From Tepidibacillus_B infernus (GTDB taxonomy: Bacteria; Bacillota; Bacilli; Tepidibacillales; Tepidibacillaceae), in NCBI RefSeq assembly GCF_048898065.1, contig NZ_JBLWFI010000001.1, positions 992,001 to 1,056,000 on the forward strand: a stretch of 64,000 nt of DNA, given 5' to 3'. The position numbers were made by a program, and so were the translations under genes. Shown here in pieces: positions 16,727 through 25,426 of this stretch (positions are counted from its first letter, which is position 1; every line of letters begins with the position of its first letter). The notes beneath the pieces are model-generated. The model made no database searches and was not told the DNA's origin. It saw only the letters and a program-made list of their open reading frames with translations.

Positions 16727-16870
16727 CTATGCAATAAGGTAACAACCTGAAGAATAAAGAAAGACCCTTTCCTTTTTTGGAAAGAGTCTTAAATGCTGAT
16801 CCATTCTTCCTCTTAAAAAAAACTTTTCACCACATTGGTTACAACGAATGATTACCTTAACTCGTGTCAA
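16727..16870 (-). CDS. Possible 47-residue CxxC protein, perhaps truncated
   Basis: A short frame that starts with TTG (16870), with GGGGGTGA five bases before it. It reads TRVKVIIRCNQCGEKFFLRG and ends after 47 codons at TAG. The RCNQCGEKF part looks like half of a zinc ribbon. The later part is odd: it reads through a hairpin (16761-16790) that looks like a terminator, and its sequence (basic, then SSGCYLIA) is not like a zinc ribbon end. It may be a decayed small gene, or a gene whose 3' end has diverged. The frame begins 36 bp behind prsW. Confidence 0.4.
   Translation of the reverse strand: MTRVKVIIRCNQCGEKFFLRGRMDQHLRLFPKKERVFLYSSGCYLIA
16761..16790 (-). terminator. Hairpin behind prsW
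   Basis: AAGACTCTTTCC AAAAAA GGAAAGGGTCTT (12 bp, one G-T pair) followed by TCTTTATTCTT on the minus strand. It probably ends the prsW transcript. It lies inside the short CxxC frame. Confidence 0.6.
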
Positions 16871-16906
16871 ATCATTCACCCCCTAGTTCCATTTTAACCA
16901 CTTTTT

Positions 16907-17587
16907 TCAGTAATTTACTTCAGGGGGTTCACTTTCGTGAAAAGGTGATAATTTTGTTGCTATTTTTATTTTCTTTAACCCATACCACCACAAAAAAGTT
17001 AAAAATGGTAGCATCAGATATACCCAATCCATCATCTTTTGTTCTAAAATAAAATTGTAGGTTGCATGAGCAATCATTGGAATGATCCATGATAAGAACA
17101 GAAATATCTTTTTATAATGGATGCATGAAAATTTAGCTTTTCCCAAAAAATATCCCATCATAATGGCAAAAAGTGCATGGCCTGAAACAGGTAATAGACC
17201 TCTTAATAAAATCATAGCTGGTTGACTAGAATGAAAAAACAAATACCCTAAGTTCTCAAGCGTTGCAAATCCAATTGAGACAGCAACAGAATAGACCACC
17301 CCATCATAAGGTTCATTAAATTCAACATGTTTAAAAATTAAAAAATAAAGAATAAACCATTTTAAAAATTCCTCAACCACCGCTGTACTCAAAATGGGCA
17401 AATTCCAGTGGGCTAGTCCTTCTTGAATCATTCTCTCAAAAACATAAGCTGGAAAAACTAAAATTGTACCTATTATAAACATTTTGATGATCAAATGTAA
17501 AGGTTCTAATTCATATTTATCCTTTAAATATATGAAACTAAGTAAAGCAATCCCTGGTGCAAATGCACCGCTAATCAGTGTAATCAT
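16907..17587 (-). CDS. prsW: PrsW intramembrane protease
   Basis: Site-1 protease of the anti-sigma factor RsiW in B. subtilis, which frees sigma-W. The product is 226 residues with about seven membrane segments. The family motifs are VVEEFLKW (E72, E73, K76), GFATLENLGY (E111), SGHALFA (H137) and IAHATYN (H174), the putative metal or catalytic ligands. It lies next to sleB as in B. subtilis (ypdC). No rsiW or sigW gene is in the window, so the substrate is unknown. Confidence 0.93.
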   Translation of the reverse strand: MITLISGAFAPGIALLSFIYLKDKYELEPLHLIIKMFIIGTILVFPAYVFERMIQEGLAHWNLPILSTAVVEEFLKWFILYFLIFKHVEFNEPYDGVVYSVAVSIGFATLENLGYLFFHSSQPAMILLRGLLPVSGHALFAIMMGYFLGKAKFSCIHYKKIFLFLSWIIPMIAHATYNFILEQKMMDWVYLMLPFLTFLWWYGLKKIKIATKLSPFHESEPPEVNY

Positions 17588-17598
17588 AAAAAACTCCT

Positions 17599-17646
17599 TT
17601 GATTCATTCTGATGTTATCGTATCATGTAATTAAATGTAACTTCAA
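17599..17646. promoter_or_regulatory. Overlapping divergent promoters of prsW and ansA
   Basis: Toward ansA (+): TTGATT (17599-17604), 16 bp, TATCAT (17621-17626). Toward prsW (-): TTGAAG (17641-17646), 18 bp, TACGAT (17617-17622). The two -10 boxes overlap on opposite strands, so the promoters could exclude one another. The matches are only moderate. Confidence 0.4.
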
Positions 17647-17665
17647 TAGTAACGGAGGGTAAATA

Positions 17666-18643
17666 ATGTCAAAAGTGGTCATTATCACAACTGGCGGTAC
17701 AATAGCAATGAGTGAGGACCTTAAAACAAAAACAGTAAAACCACTTGATCAAAATACACTCGATTTTTTTCTTCCGTTTTTAGAAGAATATGTGAATGTA
17801 GAAATGGAGCATTTTATGAATATTCCTAGTCCACACATGACACCAGAGAAAATGTATCAATTGGCTCTTCACACTAAAAAATATCTAGAGGATGACGAGG
17901 TACTGGGAGTTGTCATCACTCATGGGACTGATACACTTGAGGAGACGGCTTATTTTCTTGACCTTTTGCTAACAAGTGATAAGCCAGTCGTTTTAACTGG
18001 TGCAATGAGAAGTAGCAATGAATTAGGGGCAGATGGGCCAGTTAATTTAGTAGGTGCGGTTCGTGTTGTAGCAGATCCCTCTTCGACTGGAAAAGGTGTT
18101 CTTGTTGTATTTAATGATGAAATTCACGCAGCTCGTTATGTAACCAAAACACACACCAGCAACGTTGCAACATTTCAGTCCCCAGAAAATGGACCGATTG
18201 GAACAGTGACAAAAAAGGGAATTCGTTTTTCACATGCCCCTTTACTAAGAGATAATTATGAACTCTCTCCTCCAAATACAAAGATTGGATTGGTTAAAGC
18301 TGCAGCAGGAATGGACGATTTACTCATTAACACATTGATTGAACATGGGTATGAAGGAATCGTTATTGAAGGACTTGGACAGGGGAATTTACCTCCAGAA
18401 ATGCTAGGGGGAATTAAAAAGGGGATCGAGAAAGGAATCCCAATCGTATTGGTTTCAAGATGTTTTAATGGTTTTGTAGATGCTGTTTATGGGTACGAAG
18501 GCGGAGGAAAACAATTAAAAGATTTAGGTTTAATCTTTTCTAATGGGTTAAACGGTCAAAAGGCTAGAATTAAATTAATGATAACAATCAACCTTTTTAA
18601 AAAGGATCCATCTATCAATTTACAACAATATTTTGATGTATAA
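17666..18643 (+). CDS. ansA: L-asparaginase, type I (cytoplasmic)
   Basis: Hydrolyses asparagine to aspartate and ammonia. The product is 325 residues without a signal peptide. Both asparaginase signatures are present: TTGGTIA (8-14) with the nucleophilic threonine and ITHGTDTLEETA (84-95) with the second Thr-Asp pair. The ATG follows ACGGAGGG. It is one of only two plus-strand genes, facing gdh and sharing the intergenic terminator; both genes feed amino acid nitrogen catabolism. Confidence 0.96.
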   Translation: MSKVVIITTGGTIAMSEDLKTKTVKPLDQNTLDFFLPFLEEYVNVEMEHFMNIPSPHMTPEKMYQLALHTKKYLEDDEVLGVVITHGTDTLEETAYFLDLLLTSDKPVVLTGAMRSSNELGADGPVNLVGAVRVVADPSSTGKGVLVVFNDEIHAARYVTKTHTSNVATFQSPENGPIGTVTKKGIRFSHAPLLRDNYELSPPNTKIGLVKAAAGMDDLLINTLIEHGYEGIVIEGLGQGNLPPEMLGGIKKGIEKGIPIVLVSRCFNGFVDAVYGYEGGGKQLKDLGLIFSNGLNGQKARIKLMITINLFKKDPSINLQQYFDV

Positions 18644-18675
18644 AGCTCTCTAAGAATTTTTTTAGAGAGCTTTTA
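18643..18675 (+). terminator. Terminator between ansA and gdh
   Basis: AAGCTCTCTA AGAATTTTTT TAGAGAGCTTTT directly behind the ansA stop. The stem is symmetrical, so it may also end the gdh transcript from the other side, though the T run is weaker there. Confidence 0.8.
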
Positions 18676-18696
18676 TCTAACCTATAAAATCATCTA

Positions 18697-19950
18697 TTAT
18701 ACCCAACCACGAAATCTAGAAGCTTCAGCCATTTTACGAACGCCAACCATATATGCGGCTAATCTCATATCTACTTTTCTAGAAACGGATGTATTATAAA
18801 CATTGTTAAAGGATCTAACCATCACTTCTTCAAGCTTTTGCCAAACTTCTTCTTCTGTCCAATAATATCCTTGGTTGTTCTGTACCCATTCAAAGTAAGA
18901 TACGGTTACTCCACCAGCACTTGCAAGAACATCTGGTACTAATAGGATATCTTTTTCAGTTAAAATTTTTGTTGCTTCAATCGTTGTTGGTCCATTTGCA
19001 GCTTCAACAACTATTTTCGCTTTGATTTTATTAGCGTTTGCTGCTGTAATCTGATTCTCAATCGCAGCAGGGACTAAAATATCACATTCTAATTCTAACA
19101 ATTCTTTATTTGTGATTGTGTTTTTAAAAAGCTTTGTTACTGTACCAAAAGAATCTCTTCGATCAAGAAGATAATCAATATCTAATCCATCTTCATTATG
19201 TAAAGCACCATAAGCATCTGAAATTCCAATGACTTTAGCACCAGCATCATACATAAATTTTGCTAAGTAACTACCGGCATTCCCAAAACCTTGAATCACC
19301 ACTTTTGCGTCTTCAAGCTGGATTCCTTTTTTCCGAGCAGCCTCACGAATCATTAGAGCAACACCTTTTGCAGTAGCAGATTCACGCCCATGGGAACCAC
19401 CTAATACTAACGGCTTACCTGTAATAAATCCTGGAGAATCGAACTCTCGAATTCGACTATATTCATCCATCATCCATGCCATAATTTGTGAATTTGTAAA
19501 TACATCTGGTGCAGGAATATCTTTAGTTGGACCAACAACTTGACTTATTGCACGAACATATCCTCGGCTTAAACGCTCTAACTCTCTAAAAGACATTTCA
19601 CGGGGATCACATATAATTCCACCTTTACCTCCCCCATATGGCAAATCAACGATACCGGCTTTAAGGCTCATCCAAATAGAAAGCGCTTTCACTTCATCCT
19701 CAGTTACATCAGGATGAAAACGAACACCACCTTTTGTTGGTCCAACTGCATCATTGTGTTGTGCACGATAGCCAGTAAACACTTTAACCTCCCCGTTGTC
19801 CATTCGAATAGGAATGCGCACGGTTAACATACGTAATGGTTCTTTTAATAAGTCATACATGTTTTCTGGATAACCCAATTTTTCTAAAGCTTCTTTAATA
19901 ACGATTTGGGTTGAAACAAGCAAATTTAAATTTTCCTGTTCTTGATCCAT
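18697..19950 (-). CDS. gudB: Glutamate dehydrogenase (GudB/RocG type)
   Basis: Oxidative deamination of glutamate to 2-oxoglutarate. The product is 417 residues. Visible are the glutamate-binding GPTKGGVRFHP, the catalytic lysine in DLPYGGGKGGI, PAPDVFTNSQIMAWMMDEYS and the NAD-binding QGFGNAGSYLA. The ATG at 19950 follows GAGGTGG; an eight-residue upstream extension of the frame is not used. A 13-base tandem repeat lies in the leader. Paralogue naming (gudB or rocG) cannot be settled, but position beside prsW-sleB-ypeB favours gudB. Confidence 0.95.
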   Translation of the reverse strand: MDQEQENLNLLVSTQIVIKEALEKLGYPENMYDLLKEPLRMLTVRIPIRMDNGEVKVFTGYRAQHNDAVGPTKGGVRFHPDVTEDEVKALSIWMSLKAGIVDLPYGGGKGGIICDPREMSFRELERLSRGYVRAISQVVGPTKDIPAPDVFTNSQIMAWMMDEYSRIREFDSPGFITGKPLVLGGSHGRESATAKGVALMIREAARKKGIQLEDAKVVIQGFGNAGSYLAKFMYDAGAKVIGISDAYGALHNEDGLDIDYLLDRRDSFGTVTKLFKNTITNKELLELECDILVPAAIENQITAANANKIKAKIVVEAANGPTTIEATKILTEKDILLVPDVLASAGGVTVSYFEWVQNNQGYYWTEEEVWQKLEEVMVRSFNNVYNTSVSRKVDMRLAAYMVGVRKMAEASRFRGWV

Positions 19951-19977
19951 GATTTTACCACCTCGGAAAAACAAATA

Positions 19978-20002
19978 TTAGAAATCATCATTAGAAATCA
20001 TC
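19978..20002. repeat. Tandem 13-base repeat upstream of gdh
   Basis: TTAGAAATCATCA is followed directly by TTAGAAATCATCT. Two copies, 12 of 13 bases equal, about 30 to 50 bp before the gdh start. It could be a duplicated operator or a chance duplication. Confidence 0.5.
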
Positions 20003-20053
20003 TTGTCAGGTTAAGTATACACCCTTGTTTTTAGATTGAGAAGACATTTTATT

Positions 20054-21547
20054 CTAATCTGCATCTTTTAAAATTTCTGAAAATAATCCTATTGTTTTAT
20101 TAAAGCTAAACTGTATTTTTCCAATTGAGCCATTACGATTCTTTTTTAATTCAAAAGTGACTAGTGAATTTTCTTCATTGTTATTTCCTTCTAAATGGAT
20201 GTAACTATCAATAGAAGCCACTAATTCCGGGGGGAAATTTTCTTCTTTTCCTGTTGCTGCAAGTAAAATAGGTACTCCCCATTGTCTAGACCAATGGTGT
20301 AAATTATAGGTTACTTGCAGCTGCTGTTCATGGGCTGGCATTGAAATCCCTTGTTTTAAATGGATCCTTTGAAGGTGGTCAAAGATTATAACAGGCTTTT
20401 TATGTAGCTGAAGTAAAATTTTGTTTAGAATGATCGCAATATCTTCTAAAGATGTATGAATATTTGCATCTAAGGTCCAAATGTTTTTAGCAAGGGTTGA
20501 ATAGGTTTGATTTGCTAATTGAATGTCTTGCACGGGAACTTGGCCTGAAAAAATTTGTTGGGTAGAACAACCAGTAAACCTCGACATGCTTCTAACCCAT
20601 AATTCAAAAGAGGTCATATCCCAAGAAATATAAAGCACAGGTACATTTGTTGCCACTTGGTCTGTTAATTGTTTTAAGAAGGTTGTTTTTCCTACAGAAA
20701 CAGCACCACCAACCAAATACAAGCCTTCTTGTAGTCCCCCTACTAATAATTCATCTAAGGCCTTAAATCCAGTTTTAATTCCACTTAGTTTTTTATTGTA
20801 TCGTTTGATATATTCTTCTTGAAATAGAACTAGATTTGAACTATCTGGAGCAATTGGTGATATCAAGCTTTCTTTCAATGTTTTATTAATTATATTTATA
20901 AATTCATCCGAAGGATTTTTCATTCGAATAAAGAAATCATTTACATCTTTGAACCCTTTTGGCAGATGAATAATATACAACTCTTTTATAACTGATTCTA
21001 ACCATTTTGCCACTCTGATCGTTTCTCTTCTACCAATTTCATCATTACCAAAACAAATAAAAACTCGCTTATTCTCCATTTTAGTTAGTAATTGATCATT
21101 TAATTGGCTGTTTATCATACAAATACTAGGTAATTTTGCTTGCTCTAAAGACAACACATCAAAAATAGAATTACACAGAATCACATCATCTACCTGTTTT
21201 AGAGCCATTTCATTAAAAAATACATCCTCGACACCAATTAAAGATTTAAATTTTGGCTCTCTACCATCGATACTTCTCCCAATTAAATCGACGACATCCT
21301 GTTCCATCGTCTGCAAAGGAAAAATTATCCGATTGTGAAAATATCCGTTAAAACCTTTGTCATTGGGCTGAAATCCTATCATATCTTTTTCAAAACCAAT
21401 TAAAAATTTCTCTATTATTTCTGATTGAATTCCTCTATCCTTTAAATAATCAAGCGCATCCTGAGTTAATTGGCCACGATAATATTGGACCATTTGAAGT
21501 AATTCTTTAGATGAGATGTTTCTTTGCATAATTTGATCAAACGTCAT
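20054..21547 (-). CDS. Primase-helicase-like fusion: DnaG-type N-terminus with degenerate TOPRIM plus DnaB-type helicase domain
   Basis: A 497-residue protein built like a Twinkle/T7 gp4 primase-helicase without the zinc-binding domain. Residues about 25-105 match the DnaG catalytic-core N-terminal part (DALDYLKDRGIQSEIIEKF, FHNRIIFPLQ, GRSIDGREPKFKSL). Residues 120-215 are a TOPRIM fold with the metal ligands lost: the usual EG is N126-S127 (VILCNSIFDVLSLEQA), and the DxD is FGND (166-169). Residues 255-490 are a RecA-type helicase: Walker A GGAVSVGKTT (280-289), H1a-like YISWDM (306-311, Asp for Glu), Walker B IIFD (387-390) and the DnaB H4-like KKNRNGSIGKIQFSFN (468-483). Helicase activity is plausible, primase activity is not. 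GGGGAGGGAG precedes the ATG. No phage genes are nearby. Function unknown. Confidence 0.85.
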   Translation of the reverse strand: MTFDQIMQRNISSKELLQMVQYYRGQLTQDALDYLKDRGIQSEIIEKFLIGFEKDMIGFQPNDKGFNGYFHNRIIFPLQTMEQDVVDLIGRSIDGREPKFKSLIGVEDVFFNEMALKQVDDVILCNSIFDVLSLEQAKLPSICMINSQLNDQLLTKMENKRVFICFGNDEIGRRETIRVAKWLESVIKELYIIHLPKGFKDVNDFFIRMKNPSDEFINIINKTLKESLISPIAPDSSNLVLFQEEYIKRYNKKLSGIKTGFKALDELLVGGLQEGLYLVGGAVSVGKTTFLKQLTDQVATNVPVLYISWDMTSFELWVRSMSRFTGCSTQQIFSGQVPVQDIQLANQTYSTLAKNIWTLDANIHTSLEDIAIILNKILLQLHKKPVIIFDHLQRIHLKQGISMPAHEQQLQVTYNLHHWSRQWGVPILLAATGKEENFPPELVASIDSYIHLEGNNNEENSLVTFELKKNRNGSIGKIQFSFNKTIGLFSEILKDAD

Positions 21548-21615
21548 GGTTCTCTCCCTCCCCTTTTTCTCTCCTATTAAGTCTATTTTAGATTTATTTC
21601 TATCATGAGTACAAT

Positions 21616-21644
21616 AAAAAAACTGCCCGTTTGGCAGTTTTTTT
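21616..21644 (-). terminator. Rho-independent terminator of the topA-codY unit
   Basis: AACTGCC AAACG-type loop GGCAGTT with seven A before and seven T after; symmetrical, so it works in both directions. It lies 21 bp behind the codY stop. Confidence 0.9.
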
Positions 21645-21664
21645 AAAATTTATAATTTTTTAAT

Positions 21665-22444
21665 TTAAGAAGTGCGAAGTTTATCCAATTCGGTGATTAA
21701 TTTTTCATTTAATACCTTAATATACGTTCCTTTCATACCTAATGAACGGGATTCGATCACACCTGCACTTTCTAACTTTCTTAGAGCGTTTACGATGACT
21801 GAACGAGTGATTCCAACACGGTCAGCAATTTTACTTGCGACTAACAAACCTTCTTTTCCATCTAGCTCTTCAAAAATATGCTCTATCGCTTCAAGTTCAC
21901 TATATGAAAGTGAGCCGATGGCCATCTGTACCACTGCTTTACTTCTTACTTCTTCTTCCATCGCTTCAGAACGTTCTCTAAGAATTTCCATTCCAACGAC
22001 AGTGGCACCATATTCAGCTAAGATTAAGTCTTCGTCTCCAAATTGCTCACTTAGTCTTCCAAGAATAAGTGTTCCAATTCGGTCACCGCCACCGATGATT
22101 GGTACGAGGGTAGTATAACTATCCTTAAAAATATCCTTCATTTCAGCTGGAAAAGAAGATAGTGGGCTATCAATTCCAATGTTAGTGACAGTCTCATCCT
22201 GTTTCATCAATAAAGCATTATATTCTTCTGGAAATTGCCTTTGTTTAAGCATTTCAGAAATACGTTCATTTTCAATTTCTTGTGCAATAGCCAAACCTAG
22301 TAATTTACCTTTTCGGCTCACCACAAAAATATTTGCTTCAATCACATCACTTAGGATCTCAGCCATTTCATTAAAATTAACAGCATGACCAGCAGCTTTT
22401 TGTAATAATCGATTAATTCTTCTAGTTTTTGATAAAAGATCCAT
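21665..22444 (-). CDS. codY: GTP- and BCAA-sensing transcriptional repressor CodY
   Basis: Global repressor of low-GC Gram-positives that responds to branched-chain amino acids and GTP. The product is 259 residues: N-terminal GAF domain (about 1-155), a linker helix and the C-terminal winged helix with ASKIADRVGITRSVIVNALRKLESAG as recognition region (split here by no gap). The RBS is GTAGGAGG. It is the last gene of xerC-hslV-hslU-codY, as in B. subtilis; the fla/che operon that normally follows is absent. Confidence 0.98.
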   Translation of the reverse strand: MDLLSKTRRINRLLQKAAGHAVNFNEMAEILSDVIEANIFVVSRKGKLLGLAIAQEIENERISEMLKQRQFPEEYNALLMKQDETVTNIGIDSPLSSFPAEMKDIFKDSYTTLVPIIGGGDRIGTLILGRLSEQFGDEDLILAEYGATVVGMEILRERSEAMEEEVRSKAVVQMAIGSLSYSELEAIEHIFEELDGKEGLLVASKIADRVGITRSVIVNALRKLESAGVIESRSLGMKGTYIKVLNEKLITELDKLRTS

Positions 22445-22456
22445 TGTATAATCCTC

Positions 22457-23851
22457 CTACAATATATACTGAGATAAATCTCGATTCTCTACAATCGTTG
22501 AAAGTTTTTCCCTCACATATTCTGGGGTAATGATGACTTTTTCTAAATGAATGTCTGGAGCCTCAAAGGATAGGTCCTCTAGCAGCTTCTCTAAGATTGT
22601 ATGTAAGCGTCTAGCCCCTATATTATCTGTGGTTTGGTTCACCTCTGCTGCTAATTTGGCTATTTCATAAATCGCCTCATTTGAAAATTCAATTTCAATC
22701 CCCTCAGTTTGAAGTAAGGAAACATATTGCTTAGTTAGGGCATTTTTGGGTTCTTTCAGTATCTGAACAAAATCTTCAATACTCAAATCTTGTAATTCAA
22801 CTCGAATTGGAAACCTCCCTTGTAATTCAGGAATTAGATCAGAGGGCTTTGACATATGAAATGCACCTGCTGCAATAAATAAGATATAGTCAGTTTTAAT
22901 CGCACCATATTTGGTCATCACTGTTGACCCTTCAACAATGGGCAAGATATCTCTTTGAACTCCTTCTCTTGAAACATCAGGTCCTCTTTCTTTTCCAGCA
23001 ATTTTATCAATTTCATCAATAAATATAATACCGGATTGTTCTGCTCTCTCAATCGATTCTTGAATAACTTCATCCATATCGATCAATTTCTGTGCTTCTT
23101 CTTGAACAATAAACTTTCTAGCTTCTTTAATTGGCAATTTTCGTCTTTTGGTTTTTTTAGGGATTAAATTTCCTAATACATCTTGCATATTTAAACCCAT
23201 TTGTTCTACACCAGAACCAGAAAAAATATCAAGCATTGAGGGTGAATTGTCCTCTACTTCGATCTCAATCACTTCATCTTCTAGTTGACCATTTAGGAGC
23301 TGAAAACGAATTTTTCTTCTTCTCTCATTGATATGATCTTCTTCAACTACATCCTCATGTGTTGGTTCTTGGGTTTGACCTCCAAATAACATCTCAAGTG
23401 GGTTTTTCATGTTTCTATTCTTCTTTTTCATCGGTACTAAAATTTCAACAATGCGATCGTTTGCCAATTCTTCTGCTTTATTCTTAACCTTTTCTGTCTT
23501 TTCATTCTTAACCATTCTGATTGAAGTTTCGATCAAATCCCTAACCATCGATTCTACATCTCGACCAACATACCCTACCTCAGTAAATTTTGTGGCCTCA
23601 ATTTTAATAAAAGGAGCCCCAACTAACTTAGCTAATCTTCTTGCAATCTCTGTTTTTCCTACCCCAGTTGGTCCAATCATCAGAATATTTTTTGGAACGA
23701 TTTCGTCCCGAATCGCTGTATCCAAAAGACTTCTTCGGTAACGATTTCTAAGTGCAATCGCAACGGCACGTTTTGCCTGTTTTTGACCTACAATATATTT
23801 ATCTAATTCAGAAACAATTTCTCGTGGGGTTAAGGATTTATGTCTTACCAT
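22457..23851 (-). CDS. hslU: HslU (ClpY) AAA+ unfoldase
   Basis: ATPase ring that unfolds substrates for HslV. The product is 464 residues. Seen are TPREIVSELDKYIVGQ at the start, Walker A GPTGVGKTE, the pore motif KFTEVGYVGRDVESMVRDL, a charged I domain (about 135-240) with the KKKNRNMKNPLEM stretch, Walker B IIFIDEIDKIA and the C-terminal LSQYIL that docks into HslV. It lies 14 bp behind hslV. Confidence 0.98.
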   Translation of the reverse strand: MVRHKSLTPREIVSELDKYIVGQKQAKRAVAIALRNRYRRSLLDTAIRDEIVPKNILMIGPTGVGKTEIARRLAKLVGAPFIKIEATKFTEVGYVGRDVESMVRDLIETSIRMVKNEKTEKVKNKAEELANDRIVEILVPMKKKNRNMKNPLEMLFGGQTQEPTHEDVVEEDHINERRRKIRFQLLNGQLEDEVIEIEVEDNSPSMLDIFSGSGVEQMGLNMQDVLGNLIPKKTKRRKLPIKEARKFIVQEEAQKLIDMDEVIQESIERAEQSGIIFIDEIDKIAGKERGPDVSREGVQRDILPIVEGSTVMTKYGAIKTDYILFIAAGAFHMSKPSDLIPELQGRFPIRVELQDLSIEDFVQILKEPKNALTKQYVSLLQTEGIEIEFSNEAIYEIAKLAAEVNQTTDNIGARRLHTILEKLLEDLSFEAPDIHLEKVIITPEYVREKLSTIVENRDLSQYIL

Positions 23852-23865
23852 CGTGATTCCCCCCT

Positions 23866-24408
23866 TTATAGTTCTTCTATAATAATCTGATCATTTGTAT
23901 AAACACAAATCTCTGCCGCAATCTTAAGAGCAGATTCGGCAATTTCTTTTGCAGATAATTGAGTTGCATGTCTTTTTAATGCCCGACCTGCTGATAATGC
24001 ATACATTCCACCTGAACCAATGGCCAAAATACCATCATCAGGCTCAATCACCTCACCATTTCCAGAGACTAAAAGCAAATAGTCTTTATTCATCACGATG
24101 ATCATTGCTTCAAGGCGACGTAGTATCTTATCCATTTTCCATTCTTTGGCTAATTCTACTGCTGCTCTTTGCAAATTACCATGATATTCTTCAAGCTTAC
24201 CTTCAAACTTTTCAAATAGTGTAAAAGCATCTGCAACTGATCCTGCAAATCCAGCAATTACTTCACCGCGATATAGTTTTCGTACTTTTTTGGCAGAATG
24301 CTTCATCACCATACTATTACCAAAAGTGACTTGACCATCACCAGCCATGGCTGAATGGCCATTATGTTGAATGGCAAAAATAGTGGTTGCGTGAAAGGGT
24401 TCTGACAT
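23866..24408 (-). CDS. hslV: HslV (ClpQ) peptidase
   Basis: Proteolytic dodecamer partner of HslU. The product is 180 residues. The N-terminus MSEPFHATTIFA has a short extension before the TT pair that is the active N-terminus in proteobacteria, and keeps Ser2; in B. subtilis CodW the N-terminal serine is reported as the nucleophile. The core has GDGQVTFG, AGFAGSVADAFTLFEKFE and the end ICVYTNDQIIIEEL. Operon xerC-hslV-hslU-codY. Confidence 0.97.
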   Translation of the reverse strand: MSEPFHATTIFAIQHNGHSAMAGDGQVTFGNSMVMKHSAKKVRKLYRGEVIAGFAGSVADAFTLFEKFEGKLEEYHGNLQRAAVELAKEWKMDKILRRLEAMIIVMNKDYLLLVSGNGEVIEPDDGILAIGSGGMYALSAGRALKRHATQLSAKEIAESALKIAAEICVYTNDQIIIEEL

Positions 24409-24481
24409 CCTTTCATCCTCCTTTATATCCTTTTTAAGGAATATATATTCAGAAAATTTACATTTAAATATGATTTCATTA

Positions 24482-25378
24482 CTATGCTCTTGGATGAGTA
24501 TTTTTATAAATATTTTGCAATCTTTCCTTAGTCACGTGGGTATAAATCTGTGTTGTTGAAATATTCACATGACCCAATAATTCCTGAACTGAACGCAAGT
24601 CTGCTCCTGCATTTAACAAGTGTGTTGCAAACGTATGACGTAATGTATGAGGACTGACCTTCTTGGAAAATGATAAGCCTCGAACATACTTATCAATCAT
24701 TCGGCGGACACTTCGATCTGTAAGGCGTTTCCCATTTTTATTTAAAAAGAGGGCTCGTTCTATTTCAATAGGTTTCAATTTTGGTCTAGCATCTTCTATA
24801 TAATGATGTAAGGATTGGATTGCAAATCTACCTAAGGGAACATATCTTTCCTTAGCCCCTTTTCCAAATACTAATGCTGTTCCATTCACCAAATCGATTG
24901 AGTTTAAGTCTAGACTAACTAATTCACTTACCCGAATACCACTAGCATACAGGACTTCAATTATAGCTCTATCCCTAATACCCAAAGGCTTTGTAAGGTT
25001 AGGAGCATCAATCAGTTCCTGTATTTCTTCAGGGTACATAAAATGAGGCAACTTCTTTTCAATCTTTGGTGTTGATACCATTTTAAAAGGATTTGTTTTA
25101 AGATAATTCTCTCTCATTAAAAATCGAAAAAAAGTTCTTAAACTTGAAAGCTTTCTTGCTATTGATTTACGAGCATAATGTTTTTCATTTAGTAAGGCTA
25201 AATAATTTCTTACATCAAGATAAGTCACTTCTTGATAAGTATTTTTTCCTTTTGATGTCATAAATAAAGTGAAGGCCTGTATATCCTTTAAATAATTTTG
25301 TAATGTATGAGTAGATACATTTTTTTCAATTTGCAAATACCCTTGAAATTCTATTAAATATTGATCGATCTGATTCAT
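24482..25378 (-). CDS. xerC: Tyrosine recombinase XerC (CodV)
   Basis: Resolves chromosome dimers at dif together with XerD. The product is 298 residues, with the SAM-like N-terminal domain (QTLQNYLKDIQAF-type region) and the catalytic domain: R in ASGIRVSELVSL, K in GKGAKERYVPL, HTLRHTFATHLL, GHVNISTTQIYTH with the nucleophilic tyrosine. The ATG at 25378 follows AGAGGGGAC. It lies in the place of codV in B. subtilis. Confidence 0.95.
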   Translation of the reverse strand: MNQIDQYLIEFQGYLQIEKNVSTHTLQNYLKDIQAFTLFMTSKGKNTYQEVTYLDVRNYLALLNEKHYARKSIARKLSSLRTFFRFLMRENYLKTNPFKMVSTPKIEKKLPHFMYPEEIQELIDAPNLTKPLGIRDRAIIEVLYASGIRVSELVSLDLNSIDLVNGTALVFGKGAKERYVPLGRFAIQSLHHYIEDARPKLKPIEIERALFLNKNGKRLTDRSVRRMIDKYVRGLSFSKKVSPHTLRHTFATHLLNAGADLRSVQELLGHVNISTTQIYTHVTKERLQNIYKNTHPRA

Positions 25379-25426
25379 TTTTTGTCCCCTCTTATGTAAA
25401 GGCAACATAATATTAACATAGTAATG

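Noticed and set aside
20054..21547. Prophage origin of the primase-helicase gene
   Set aside because: No phage structural, integrase or repressor genes nearby; neighbours are housekeeping genes and base use looks like theirs.
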